A model generated the notes under the pieces. It was given only the letters and a program-made list of their open reading frames with translations, was not told the DNA's origin and did not search any database. The translations under genes were made by a program, and so were the position numbers. Shown here piece after piece: positions 1 to 5,626 of a stretch of 7,379 nucleotides of DNA (its first letter is position 1; each line of letters starts with the position of its first letter). This DNA is from Actinomycetes bacterium (lineage in GTDB: Bacteria > Actinomycetota > Actinomycetes > Propionibacteriales > Propionibacteriaceae), in assembly GCA_023412435.1 (NCBI GenBank), contig JAEYNS010000278.1, forward strand, positions 1 to 7,379, given 5' to 3'.

Positions 1-259
1 CGGGGACCGCCGTCACGTTGATCGTGACGTCGGGATTGTCGGCCTTGAACTTCTCGGCGAGCTGGGGCAGCGCCTCCCCCTCGGCGCCCATCGCCCAGAC
101 GGTGAGGGTGCCGGTGGCGGGGCCTTCGGCGACTTCGCCGCCGGTCTGCTCGGCGCCGGGGCTGGCCGACGGCGCGTCCGTCCGGCCGCAGGCCGCGAGG
201 AGCGCCGAGGCTGCCAGGACCGAGATCGTCGCCGCAGCGACCTTCTTCAGGGTGCGCAT
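1..259 (-). CDS. Sugar ABC transporter substrate-binding lipoprotein, family 1 (N-terminal fragment)
   Basis: This is the first 86 codons of an extracellular solute-binding protein; the gene runs off the left edge. Residues 1-23 form a lipoprotein signal peptide: positive start (MRTLKK), hydrophobic core, then lipobox LAAC with C24 as the lipidated cysteine. A low-complexity Ala/Gly/Pro/Ser/Glu linker (about 25-49) tethers the domain. The mature fold begins at GTLTVWAMGAEGE (50-62) and continues with LAEKFKADNPDVTINV (67-82), the typical opening of the SBP_bac_1 family that feeds CUT1-type sugar importers. The ATG at 259-257 is preceded by an AAGGAGA-type ribosome site at about 266-272. It is not related in sequence to the other binding protein in this window (5627-6619), so two separate sugar importers flank the arsenic genes. 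Substrate cannot be told from this fragment. Family is fairly certain, sugar specificity inferred. Confidence 0.85.
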   Translation of the reverse strand, partial: MRTLKKVAAATISVLAASALLAACGRTDAPSASPGAEQTGGEVAEGPATGTLTVWAMGAEGEALPQLAEKFKADNPDVTINVTAVP

Positions 260-360
260 GGGTCTTCTCCTTCAGGGGGTGGGGTGGTGGTGCCCCGGGG
301 CAGCCACGCGGGGGGACACGGCTCGACCGCCACGCTGCTGCGGTGCAGCGCGGGCAACGC

Positions 361-380
361 CAGCGGCGGGATGGCCGCTG
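361..380. repeat. Inverted repeat, 7-bp stem with 6-nt loop
   Basis: CAGCGGC (361-367), spacer GGGATG, GCCGCTG (374-380): a perfect 7-bp stem. No T-run follows on either strand, so it is not a classical intrinsic terminator. It lies about 100 bp upstream of the left binding-protein start, beside two longer palindromes, and may be a 5'-UTR hairpin or part of an operator region. GC-rich hairpins of this size also arise by chance. Confidence 0.4.
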
Positions 381-388
381 CTTCCGGC

Positions 389-402
389 TCAACCATGGTT
401 GA
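389..402. promoter_or_regulatory. Candidate operator, 14-bp perfect palindrome
   Basis: TCAACCATGGTTGA is a perfect 14-bp palindrome and the least GC-rich element of the gap, which makes it a better operator candidate than its GC-rich neighbours. It sits 130 bp upstream of the left sugar-binding gene, and its centre is 20 bp (about two helical turns) from the palindrome at 409-422. It lacks the central CG of LacI-family sites, so if a repressor binds here another family is more likely. The role is inferred from symmetry and position only. Confidence 0.45.
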
Positions 403-408
403 CGCCTC

Positions 409-422
409 CGTCACCGGTGACG
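409..422. promoter_or_regulatory. Candidate operator, 14-bp perfect palindrome
   Basis: CGTCACCGGTGACG is a perfect 14-bp palindrome centred 20 bp from TCAACCATGGTTGA. Both have TCA...TGA outer arms with differing inner spacing (TCAACCATGGTTGA and TCACCGGTGA), so they could be variants of one regulator's site or sites for two regulators. Its last two bases overlap the stem at 421-439. Confidence 0.4.
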
Positions 423-439
423 CGGGCGGGTGGCCCGCG
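421..439. terminator. GC-rich hairpin, possible arsR terminator
   Basis: CGCGGGC (421-427), loop GGGTG, GCCCGCG (433-439) gives a perfect 7-bp all-GC stem. It lies 126 bp past the arsR stop in the arsR reading direction. There is no U-tract, which is common for actinobacterial hairpin terminators but weakens the call. It may instead belong to the palindrome cluster next to it. Confidence 0.3.
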
Positions 440-564
440 GACACCCAGTACCCCGCTCGCCGGCACCTCACACGCCGCCGCCCCCGCCAATCGAGCCACC
501 CGCCATCGGGGCACGCCGTGGCGGCGGGCACCGCGAGGGTGCGCTTCGGTGGCCTACCGGGTGG

Positions 565-906
565 TCAGGACAAGGCGAGCGCTGCGGCGAGCCGCTCCAG
601 GCCACGAGGGACGAGGCGGTAGTAGGCCCACCTGCCGCGCTGCTCGCGGGCGATCAGCCCGGCTTCGGCGAGGATCCGCAGGTGGTGGGACACCGTCGGC
701 TGGCTGAGCCCGACCGGGCCGGTGAGGTCGCAGACGCAGGCTTCCTGCCTCGGCTGCGCGGCGATCAGCGACACCAGCCGCACTCGCGCGGGGTCGCCGA
801 GGGCCCGGAAGGCTCGCGCGGTGCGCTCGGCGGCCGCGTCGTCGAGGACACCTGCGGTGAGCGGGTCGCAGCAGGTCTCGGGTTGCAGGACGTCGAGGGC
901 CTTCAC
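565..906 (-). CDS. arsR: ArsR-family arsenic-sensing transcriptional repressor
   Basis: A 113-residue winged-helix repressor of the ArsR/SmtB family, expected to bind its operator as a dimer and let go when As(III) binds. AFRALGDPARVRLVSLI (32-48) is the family's opening helix pair. The helix-turn-helix spans about 58-82, with recognition helix SQPTVSHHLRIL (68-79), and the wing is REQRGRWAYYRL (87-98). Possible metalloid ligands are C12-C13 near the N-terminus and C57-x-C59 (ACVCDL) in the DNA-binding region. The N-terminal CC pair with one later Cys recalls the Corynebacterium glutamicum ArsR site; the CVC motif recalls E. coli ArsR. I chose the GTG at 906 because AGGA lies 8 nt upstream and the family homology starts after it. 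An in-frame ATG at 957 would add 17 residues and put the operator inside the gene. It is divergent from arsM, with two operator-like repeats in between. Confidence 0.9.
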   Translation of the reverse strand: MKALDVLQPETCCDPLTAGVLDDAAAERTARAFRALGDPARVRLVSLIAAQPRQEACVCDLTGPVGLSQPTVSHHLRILAEAGLIAREQRGRWAYYRLVPRGLERLAAALALS

Positions 907-926
907 GAGACCAATCCTGCCACACC

Positions 927-944
927 TATTGAAGATCGTCGATG
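927..944. promoter_or_regulatory. ArsR operator candidate, arsR-proximal copy
   Basis: TATTGA-N6-TCGATG is an imperfect copy of the inverted repeat at 962-979, differing from TATCGA-N6-TCGATA at one base in each arm. It lies 20 bp upstream of the arsR GTG, and its start is 35 bp from that of the second copy. The 6-bp arms with a 6-bp spacer fit the 12-2-12-like sites of ArsR/SmtB proteins. Binding at this site would repress arsR itself. Inferred from symmetry, duplication and position between divergent arsR and arsM. Confidence 0.6.
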
Positions 945-961
945 GGTATGGCAGCATCTCG

Positions 962-979
962 TATCGAGATTCTTCGATA
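962..979. promoter_or_regulatory. ArsR operator candidate, arsM-proximal copy overlapping its ribosome site
   Basis: TATCGA (962-967), spacer GATTCT, TCGATA (974-979) is a perfect inverted repeat. Its last base is the first A of the AGGAG (979-983) that serves arsM, six bases before the ATG. A repressor bound here would block transcription at the very start of arsM. The copy at 927-944 repeats the pattern less perfectly. No sigma-70 hexamers could be placed confidently around it. Confidence 0.65.
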
Positions 980-989
980 GGAGTTGGCC

Positions 990-1772
990 ATGACCGATCA
1001 GGACACCGTCGACCTCGTCCGCGAGCGCTATGCACAGGCGGCAGTGAGCTCACGTGCGCAGGGACGGACCGCCCTCCAGGTTCTCAATGACAAGGACGCC
1101 GCGGGCTGTGGCTGTTGCGGCAGCACCGAGGCGTCGACCGAGGCGTTCGGGGCGCAGTTGTACAGCAGCCTGGAGACCGCTGAACTCCCGGTCGCTGCGG
1201 TCACCGCGAGCCTCGGCTGCGGGAACCCCACCGCGGTCGCCGACCTGAAGCCGGGTGAGCGCGTGCTCGACCTCGGCTCGGGCGGAGGCATCGACGTGCT
1301 GCTGTCAGCCCGGCGGGTCGGGCCCACCGGTTTCGCCTACGGCGTCGACATGACCGACGAGATGCTCGTCCTGGCCGAGGAGAACCGGGCCGCCGCCGGC
1401 GCGACGAACGTCGAGTTCCTGAAGGGCCGGATCGAGGAGGTGCCGCTGCCTGACGGCGCGGTCGACGTGGTGATCTCGAACTGCGTGATCAACCTGTCGG
1501 TGGACAAGCCCCGGGTGCTGGCCGAGATGTTCCGGGTGCTCGCCCCCGGCGGCCGGATCGGCATCTCCGACGTCGTCGCGGAGGACCACCTCACCGGCCA
1601 GGAGCGCGCCGAGCGCGGGTCCTGGGTGGGTTGCGTCGCGGGTGCCCTCAGCCGTGCCGAGTACCTCGACGGGCTGGCCGCCGCCGGTTTCATCGACGCC
1701 GAGGTGAGCTTCACCCACGAGACCGCCCCCGGGATGCACTCGGCGATCATCCGTGCCACCAAGCCGGCCTGA
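990..1772 (+). CDS. arsM: Arsenite S-adenosylmethionine methyltransferase ArsM
   Basis: A 260-residue cytosolic class I methyltransferase that transfers methyl groups from SAM to trivalent arsenic, giving methylated and eventually volatile arsines. The SAM-binding motif is [20 protein letters not shown] (92-111), followed by the acidic D120 of YGVDMTDEM. Family-defining cysteines are present: a Cys-rich N-terminal patch C40, C42, C43; C77 in SLGCGNP; C165 in [10 protein letters not shown]; and C215 in WVGCVAGAL. The last two are 50 residues apart, as in the algal CmArsM, and are expected to hold As(III). Length is normal for bacterial ArsM. The ATG at 990 is chosen over an in-frame TTG at 984 because AGGAG (979-983) is correctly spaced for it and would touch the TTG. 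It is divergent from arsR, which presumably represses it. No arsenite efflux pump or arsenate reductase is in the window. A selenium or antimony role is possible but less likely. Confidence 0.95.
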   Translation: MTDQDTVDLVRERYAQAAVSSRAQGRTALQVLNDKDAAGCGCCGSTEASTEAFGAQLYSSLETAELPVAAVTASLGCGNPTAVADLKPGERVLDLGSGGGIDVLLSARRVGPTGFAYGVDMTDEMLVLAEENRAAAGATNVEFLKGRIEEVPLPDGAVDVVISNCVINLSVDKPRVLAEMFRVLAPGGRIGISDVVAEDHLTGQERAERGSWVGCVAGALSRAEYLDGLAAAGFIDAEVSFTHETAPGMHSAIIRATKPA

Positions 1773-1788
1773 CCGCCCGTCGCCGCCG

Positions 1789-1809
1789 TGCGCCCGTCGA
1801 GCGGGCGCA
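1789..1809. terminator. Bidirectional hairpin between convergent arsM and the sugar-transporter operon
   Basis: TGCGCCCG (1789-1796), loop TCGAG, CGGGCGCA (1802-1809) makes a perfect 8-bp stem. It lies 16 nt after the arsM stop and 19 nt after the stop of the leftward permease gene, in the 56-bp gap between convergent genes. No U-tract follows on either side, so it would act as an actinobacterial-type hairpin terminator or an mRNA 3'-end protector for both transcripts. Confidence 0.75.
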
Positions 1810-1828
1810 GCTGTGCCCAGGTCGGTGG

Positions 1829-2878
1829 TTACCGCCGCCGGATCGCCATCACCCCGCGCTGCAGCAGCACGAAGACCAGCAGGGTGCCGCCGATGATGAT
1901 CGTCGTCCACTCCGGCGGCACCGCGCCGTCCTTGGTGATCAGGACGTTCATCAGCCCGAGTACGAGGGAGCCCACGACGGCGCCGAGCACGAAGCCGGCG
2001 CCGCCGGTGAGCAGCGTGCCGCCGATGACAGTGGCGGCGATGGCCTGCATCTCCCAGCCGTCGCCGACGATGTTCTGCCCCACCCCGATCCGCGAGGTGT
2101 AGACCACCGAGGCCAGCCCCGACAGGGTCCCGCTGATCGTGTAGAGCCACAGCTTGGTGCGGTTGACCGGCAGCCCCATCAGGATCGCCGACTGCTCCGA
2201 TCCGCCGATGGCGTAGGCGGTGCGCCCGAGGCGGGTGCGGTGCATCAGGAAGAACACCGCCACCACCACCAGGAAGGCGATGATCACCCCGGCGGTGACC
2301 TCGAGATCGTTCACCTTCGGCCCGTCGATCAGCTTGATCTTGGCCCCCAGCAGCCGGATCGGCGACTCGGGGTCGAGCTTCTCCGCATCGGTCGACAAGA
2401 TGGCCGCCAGCCCGCGCGCCAGGAACATCGCCGACAGCGTGGCGATGAACGGCTGGACGTTGAAGTACTGGATCAGCACCCCGGAGAACAGCCCGAAGGT
2501 CGACCCGATCAGGATCATCACCAGGACCGCTACCCACGGGTTGACCCCGGAGTTGGCCAGGAGCACGCCGGCCACCGCACTCAGGGCGACGATGGCCCCC
2601 ACCGACAGGTCGATGCCGCCGGTGATGATCACCGCCGTCATGCCGGCGGCGATGATGATGATGTGGGCGTTGTTGATGAAGAGGTTGGAGATCGTCGAGT
2701 ACTGGAAGATCCTGCCGTAGGAGATCTCGCCGAAGAGCAGCATGCCGATGAAGATCACCAGCGCCGCGAGGGTGGGCAGCGTGGACGGGTTGGTCGTCAG
2801 CTTGCGGACGACGGTGCGCCACGGGGTCTCGGGAGCGGCCTGGGCCTGGGCGGCCCGGGCCGGAGCCTCGGTGCTCAT
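1829..2878 (-). CDS. yjfF: Sugar ABC transporter permease, YjfF-like (second permease)
   Basis: A 349-residue inner-membrane permease of the BPD_transp_2 (RbsC/AraH-type, CUT2) family. A roughly 30-residue cytoplasmic Ala/Pro-rich N-terminus precedes a series of hydrophobic helices (about 35-50, 72-86, 94-110, 116-137 and onward to 340). Family marks are ITGGIDLSVGAIVALSAV (85-102), the conserved GIDLSVG segment, and VQPFIATLSAMFLARGLA (141-158). The protein ends in a basic tail (MAIRRR). It should pair with the permease encoded just upstream to form a heterodimeric channel. Its ATG overlaps the upstream stop as ATGA (2875-2878), pointing to translational coupling. The name follows gene order and family resemblance to E. 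coli ytfQ-ytfR-ytfT-yjfF; the sugar could be galactofuranose or another hexose or pentose, as in the bifidobacterial FruEKFG system. Confidence 0.88.
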   Translation of the reverse strand: MSTEAPARAAQAQAAPETPWRTVVRKLTTNPSTLPTLAALVIFIGMLLFGEISYGRIFQYSTISNLFINNAHIIIIAAGMTAVIITGGIDLSVGAIVALSAVAGVLLANSGVNPWVAVLVMILIGSTFGLFSGVLIQYFNVQPFIATLSAMFLARGLAAILSTDAEKLDPESPIRLLGAKIKLIDGPKVNDLEVTAGVIIAFLVVVAVFFLMHRTRLGRTAYAIGGSEQSAILMGLPVNRTKLWLYTISGTLSGLASVVYTSRIGVGQNIVGDGWEMQAIAATVIGGTLLTGGAGFVLGAVVGSLVLGLMNVLITKDGAVPPEWTTIIIGGTLLVFVLLQRGVMAIRRR

Positions 2879-3978
2879 ACCGCCACGCTCGCTTTCTCGG
2901 ACTCGATCGACGCTCGCAGCGCGGGCGGCCGGCGCCGGGTGAACATCCCGCGGACCCGCTCCGACTGCAGCAGGCAGAGCAGCACGATCACCACCGCCTT
3001 GAAGGCGGGGGTCGCCGCACCGGAGATCCCGAGGAACAACACCGTCTTGTCCAGCGTGGCGATCAGCAGGGCGCCGACCACCGCGCCGCGGATCGAGAAC
3101 TTGCCGCCGGCCAGGGAGGTGCCGCCCACCACCACGGCCAGAATGGCGTCCAGCTCTGACTGGTAGCCGGTGCCGGAGACGTCCACCACCATCACCGAAC
3201 CGACGGAGAACACCCCCGCTATCGCGGCCAGCGCCCCGGACAGCGTGTAGACGGTGAGCAGGATCCCGTTGGGGCGGATCCCCGCCATCCAGCTGGCGGA
3301 CGGGTTGATGCCGATCGACTCGACCATCAGGCCGAACGCGGTGCGGCGGACGTACACCGCGACCAGGGCCACGATCGCTATGGCGATCAGGAAGACCACC
3401 GGGAACCCGAAGACGGTGCCGTTCACCAGCCACTTGAACGGCGCATTCTCTGCCGCGGTGTTCTGGCCGGCCGTGATGACCTTCGCGAGACCGCGTCCGG
3501 CCATCATCATCACCAGCGTCGTGATGAACGGCTGGAGCCCGACCAGGGTGACGAGCAGGCCGTTGATGGCGCCGATCACCGCCCCGGCGACGATGGCCAG
3601 CAGCACCGCGAGCGCCGCGGCGGTGGGCGAATCCGGCTCCTTGACGATCGACAGGAATTGCAGGGCCGTCGCGCCGCCGGCGACCATCGACGAACCCACC
3701 GACAAGTCGATGCCGCGGGTGGCGATGACCAGCACCATGCCGACCGCGATCAGCATGATCGGCGATCCCCAGCGCACGATGTCGATGAGGTTGCCGACCA
3801 GCCGTCCGGTCGCCTCGGAATAGGTGATCGAGAGGTAGTTGGGGTCCTTGAACAGGTTCAGCACCAACAGCACGATGATCGCCACGCCTCCCCAGAACCA
3901 CTGGTTCCGGTAGAGCTTGAGGGTGACGCCGGCGGCCAGGTACGCAGCCATGGCGATGACTCCGAGGACAAGGCTCAT
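2875..3978 (-). CDS. ytfT: Sugar ABC transporter permease, YtfT-like (first permease)
   Basis: A 367-residue permease of the BPD_transp_2 family (CUT2 importers). Hydrophobic helices begin at about 4-20 and 29-43. After a loop (NLFKDPNYLSITYSEATGRL, 41-60), the core holds IATRGIDLSVGSSMVAGG (85-102) and LQPFITTLVMMMAGRGLA (148-165), the same two landmarks as in its partner permease but in a clearly diverged sequence. The C-terminus is cytoplasmic and basic (FTRRRPPALR). Start ATG (3978) and stop (2875) both form ATGA overlaps with the neighbouring genes, so ATPase and both permeases are likely made in step. Being first of the pair and following the ATPase, it corresponds to YtfT of E. coli or FruF of Bifidobacterium. 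Membrane role is certain, substrate inferred. Confidence 0.88.
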   Translation of the reverse strand: MSLVLGVIAMAAYLAAGVTLKLYRNQWFWGGVAIIVLLVLNLFKDPNYLSITYSEATGRLVGNLIDIVRWGSPIMLIAVGMVLVIATRGIDLSVGSSMVAGGATALQFLSIVKEPDSPTAAALAVLLAIVAGAVIGAINGLLVTLVGLQPFITTLVMMMAGRGLAKVITAGQNTAAENAPFKWLVNGTVFGFPVVFLIAIAIVALVAVYVRRTAFGLMVESIGINPSASWMAGIRPNGILLTVYTLSGALAAIAGVFSVGSVMVVDVSGTGYQSELDAILAVVVGGTSLAGGKFSIRGAVVGALLIATLDKTVLFLGISGAATPAFKAVVIVLLCLLQSERVRGMFTRRRPPALRASIESEKASVAV

Positions 3979-5522
3979 GCCGCCGCACCCCCCTCGACGC
4001 CGTGGCGGGCGATGATCTCGACTATCGACTCGACGGTGACGTCGGGGCCGGCGGTGAGCTCGGCGATCTTCTCACGGTCCTTCAGCACAACGATCCGGTC
4101 GGACATCCGGACGACCTCCTCCAGTTCGGAGGAGATGAAGATCACTGCCGTGCCCTGCTCGGCGAGCTTGGCCACCACTTCCTGGATCTCCGCCTTCGCC
4201 CCCACGTCGATCCCGCGGGTGGGCTCGTCGAGGATCAGTAGTTCGGGCCGGGTGGCGAGCCAGCGTCCCAGCAGGACCTTCTGCTGATTGCCGCCGGAGA
4301 GGTTCTTCACCATCCGCTCGGGGTCGGGCGGACGGACGTTGAGTTCCTTGATGTAGGTGTCCACGAGTTCGTCGGCCTGCCGGCCCGGGAGCGGACGCAT
4401 CCAGCCCCGCCCGGCCTGGACCGCGAGGATGAGGTTCTCGTGCACGGAGAGGTCCCCGACGATGCCCTCGTCGCGACGGTTCTCGGTGGAGTAGGCGATC
4501 CCGGCCGACAGGCCCGACATCGGCGAGTGCAGTGCGACGGCCTTGCCCTTGACAGCGATGGTTCCGGTGTCGGCCTTGTCGGCGCCGTAGAGCAGCCGGG
4601 CCAGTTCGCTGCGTCCCGAGCCCAGCAGCCCGGCGAAGCCGAGGATCTCGCCGGGGTACACGTCGAGGTCGATCGGCTGGATGCTGCCCTGCTTGCCCAG
4701 GCCCCTGGCCGACAGCAGCGCCGGTTCGTGGTGGTCGTGGTCGGCCATCAGGCGGCTGGACCCGAGGCTGGCGAGCGTCTCCAGGTCCTTGCCGATCATC
4801 AGCGAGATCAGTTCATTGCGCGGGAGTTCGGCGGTCTGGTACTCGCCGATGTACTGGCCGTTGCGCAGCACGGTGATGCGGTCGCTGAGCGCGTAGACCT
4901 GGTCGATGAAGTGGGAGACGAACAGGATCGCCACCCCACGGTCGCGCAGTTCCCGCAGCACCCCGAAGAGGGTGTCGACCTCGTTGGCATCGAGGCTGGA
5001 CGTCGGCTCGTCCAGAATCAGGACCTTGGAATCGATCACCATCGCGCGGCTGAGCGCCACCAGTTGCTGCATCGCGATCGACAGCGTCGCCAACGGCTTG
5101 CGGGTGTCGAGGTGGCCCAACCCCATCCCGGCGAGCACCTGGGAGGCGGCGGCGTGGGTCGCCTTCCAGTTCACCCCGAGGGGGCCGCGAACCTCGTGGC
5201 CGAGCATGACGTTCTCGCCGATGCTCAGGTTGGTGCAGAGGTTGACTTCCTGGTAGACGGTGGAGATGCCGGCACGCTGGGCGTCGGCCGTGCCGCGCAG
5301 GTGCCGCTCGACGCCGTCCACGATGATCGTGCCGGAGTCGAGCTTGTAGACCCCGGTCAGGGCTTTGATGAGGGTTGACTTCCCGGCCCCGTTCTCCCCC
5401 ATCAAGGCGTTGACCTCGCCGGGGAAGAGCTGGAAGTCGACGCCGTCGAGAGCCTTCACGCCGGGAAACGTGATGGTTATCCCTCGCATCTCGACGACGG
5501 GCGTGGCGGCGGCGCCGGACAT
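3975..5522 (-). CDS. ytfR: Sugar ABC transporter ATPase with two fused nucleotide-binding domains, YtfR-like
   Basis: A 515-residue cytoplasmic ATPase with duplicated domains, typical in length and layout of RbsA/YtfR-type CUT2 transporters. Domain 1: Walker A GENGAGKST (42-50), Q-loop VYQEVNL (89-95), a signature-like LSIAMQQ (147-153), Walker B VLILDEPT (167-174) and switch H204. Domain 2: a degenerate P-loop GLLGSGRSE (298-306) lacking the usual GKST, a canonical signature LSGGNQQK (408-415), Walker B LLILDEPTRGID (428-439), and ISSELEE (463-469) where the switch histidine would be. Such asymmetric sites are normal for this family. The ATG at 5522 is chosen because GGAGGA (5532-5537) lies 9 nt upstream; an in-frame start further up would run into the hairpin at 5550-5588. 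It overlaps the next permease gene by ATGA. The name follows operon context; the ATPase alone does not tell the sugar. Confidence 0.92.
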   Translation of the reverse strand: MSGAAATPVVEMRGITITFPGVKALDGVDFQLFPGEVNALMGENGAGKSTLIKALTGVYKLDSGTIIVDGVERHLRGTADAQRAGISTVYQEVNLCTNLSIGENVMLGHEVRGPLGVNWKATHAAASQVLAGMGLGHLDTRKPLATLSIAMQQLVALSRAMVIDSKVLILDEPTSSLDANEVDTLFGVLRELRDRGVAILFVSHFIDQVYALSDRITVLRNGQYIGEYQTAELPRNELISLMIGKDLETLASLGSSRLMADHDHHEPALLSARGLGKQGSIQPIDLDVYPGEILGFAGLLGSGRSELARLLYGADKADTGTIAVKGKAVALHSPMSGLSAGIAYSTENRRDEGIVGDLSVHENLILAVQAGRGWMRPLPGRQADELVDTYIKELNVRPPDPERMVKNLSGGNQQKVLLGRWLATRPELLILDEPTRGIDVGAKAEIQEVVAKLAEQGTAVIFISSELEEVVRMSDRIVVLKDREKIAELTAGPDVTVESIVEIIARHGVEGGAAA

Positions 5523-5549
5523 GTTCGGTGATCCTCCATCGATTGGGTG

Positions 5550-5588
5550 GCTCCGGTGGGACACCGGCAGTGGGTGTCCCACCGGAGC
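5550..5588 (-). terminator. Intercistronic 16-bp hairpin after the binding-protein gene (stabiliser or attenuator)
   Basis: Arms GCTCCGGTGGGACACC (5550-5565) and GGTGTCCCACCGGAGC (5573-5588) pair perfectly over 16 bp around a 7-nt loop. It lies in the 104-bp gap, 38 nt after the binding-protein stop and 12 nt before the ATPase ribosome site in the reading direction. No U-run follows. In ABC operons, hairpins at this place commonly protect the upstream binding-protein mRNA and reduce read-through, so binding protein outnumbers the membrane complex. That role is inferred here; the structure itself is seen directly. Confidence 0.8.
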
Positions 5589-5626
5589 TGCGTCAGTCAG
5601 GCCTCACGGCCCGATCGGTGGAGAAC

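Larger units (their letters stand above)
260..564. other. Gene-free regulatory interval rich in palindromes
   Basis: This 305-bp gap lies between the start of the left binding-protein gene and the end of arsR, both read leftwards. It should therefore hold the arsR transcript end and the promoter of the left sugar transporter. No ORF in it shows a recognisable protein or a convincing ribosome site. It contains several inverted repeats: TGCCCCGGGGCA at 291-302, a 7-bp stem at 361-380, 14-bp palindromes at 389-402 and 409-422, and a 7-bp stem at 421-439. I could not place -35/-10 hexamers with confidence. Confidence 0.6.

Noticed and set aside
18..707. Plus-strand frame across the left binding-protein gene and the intergenic gap
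   Set aside because: The opposite strand carries a clear signal peptide with lipobox and ribosome site. The plus frame looks like random GC-rich translation.
907..957. ATG at 957 as arsR start
   Set aside because: It would put the operator-like repeat 927-944 inside the gene and add 17 residues without family match. The GTG at 906 has AGGA at 915-918.
984..992. TTG at 984 as arsM start
   Set aside because: AGGAG ends at 983, leaving no spacer. The ATG at 990 has a six-base spacer and begins the family's usual N-terminus.
1305..2822. Long open frame on the minus strand crossing arsM and the permease gene
   Set aside because: It spans two convergent genes in the wrong frame, is full of Arg/His/Gly-rich low-complexity residues typical of GC-rich shadow frames, and has no family resemblance.
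1631..3166. Long plus-strand open frame opposite the permeases
   Set aside because: Composition (Asp/His/Gln/Arg runs) is that of an antisense shadow. The minus-strand permeases explain the region with clear motifs and coupled starts.
4440..5378. 312-codon plus-strand frame opposite the ATPase
   Set aside because: It lies wholly inside the ATPase gene, is a shadow frame, and has no recognisable domain or ribosome site.
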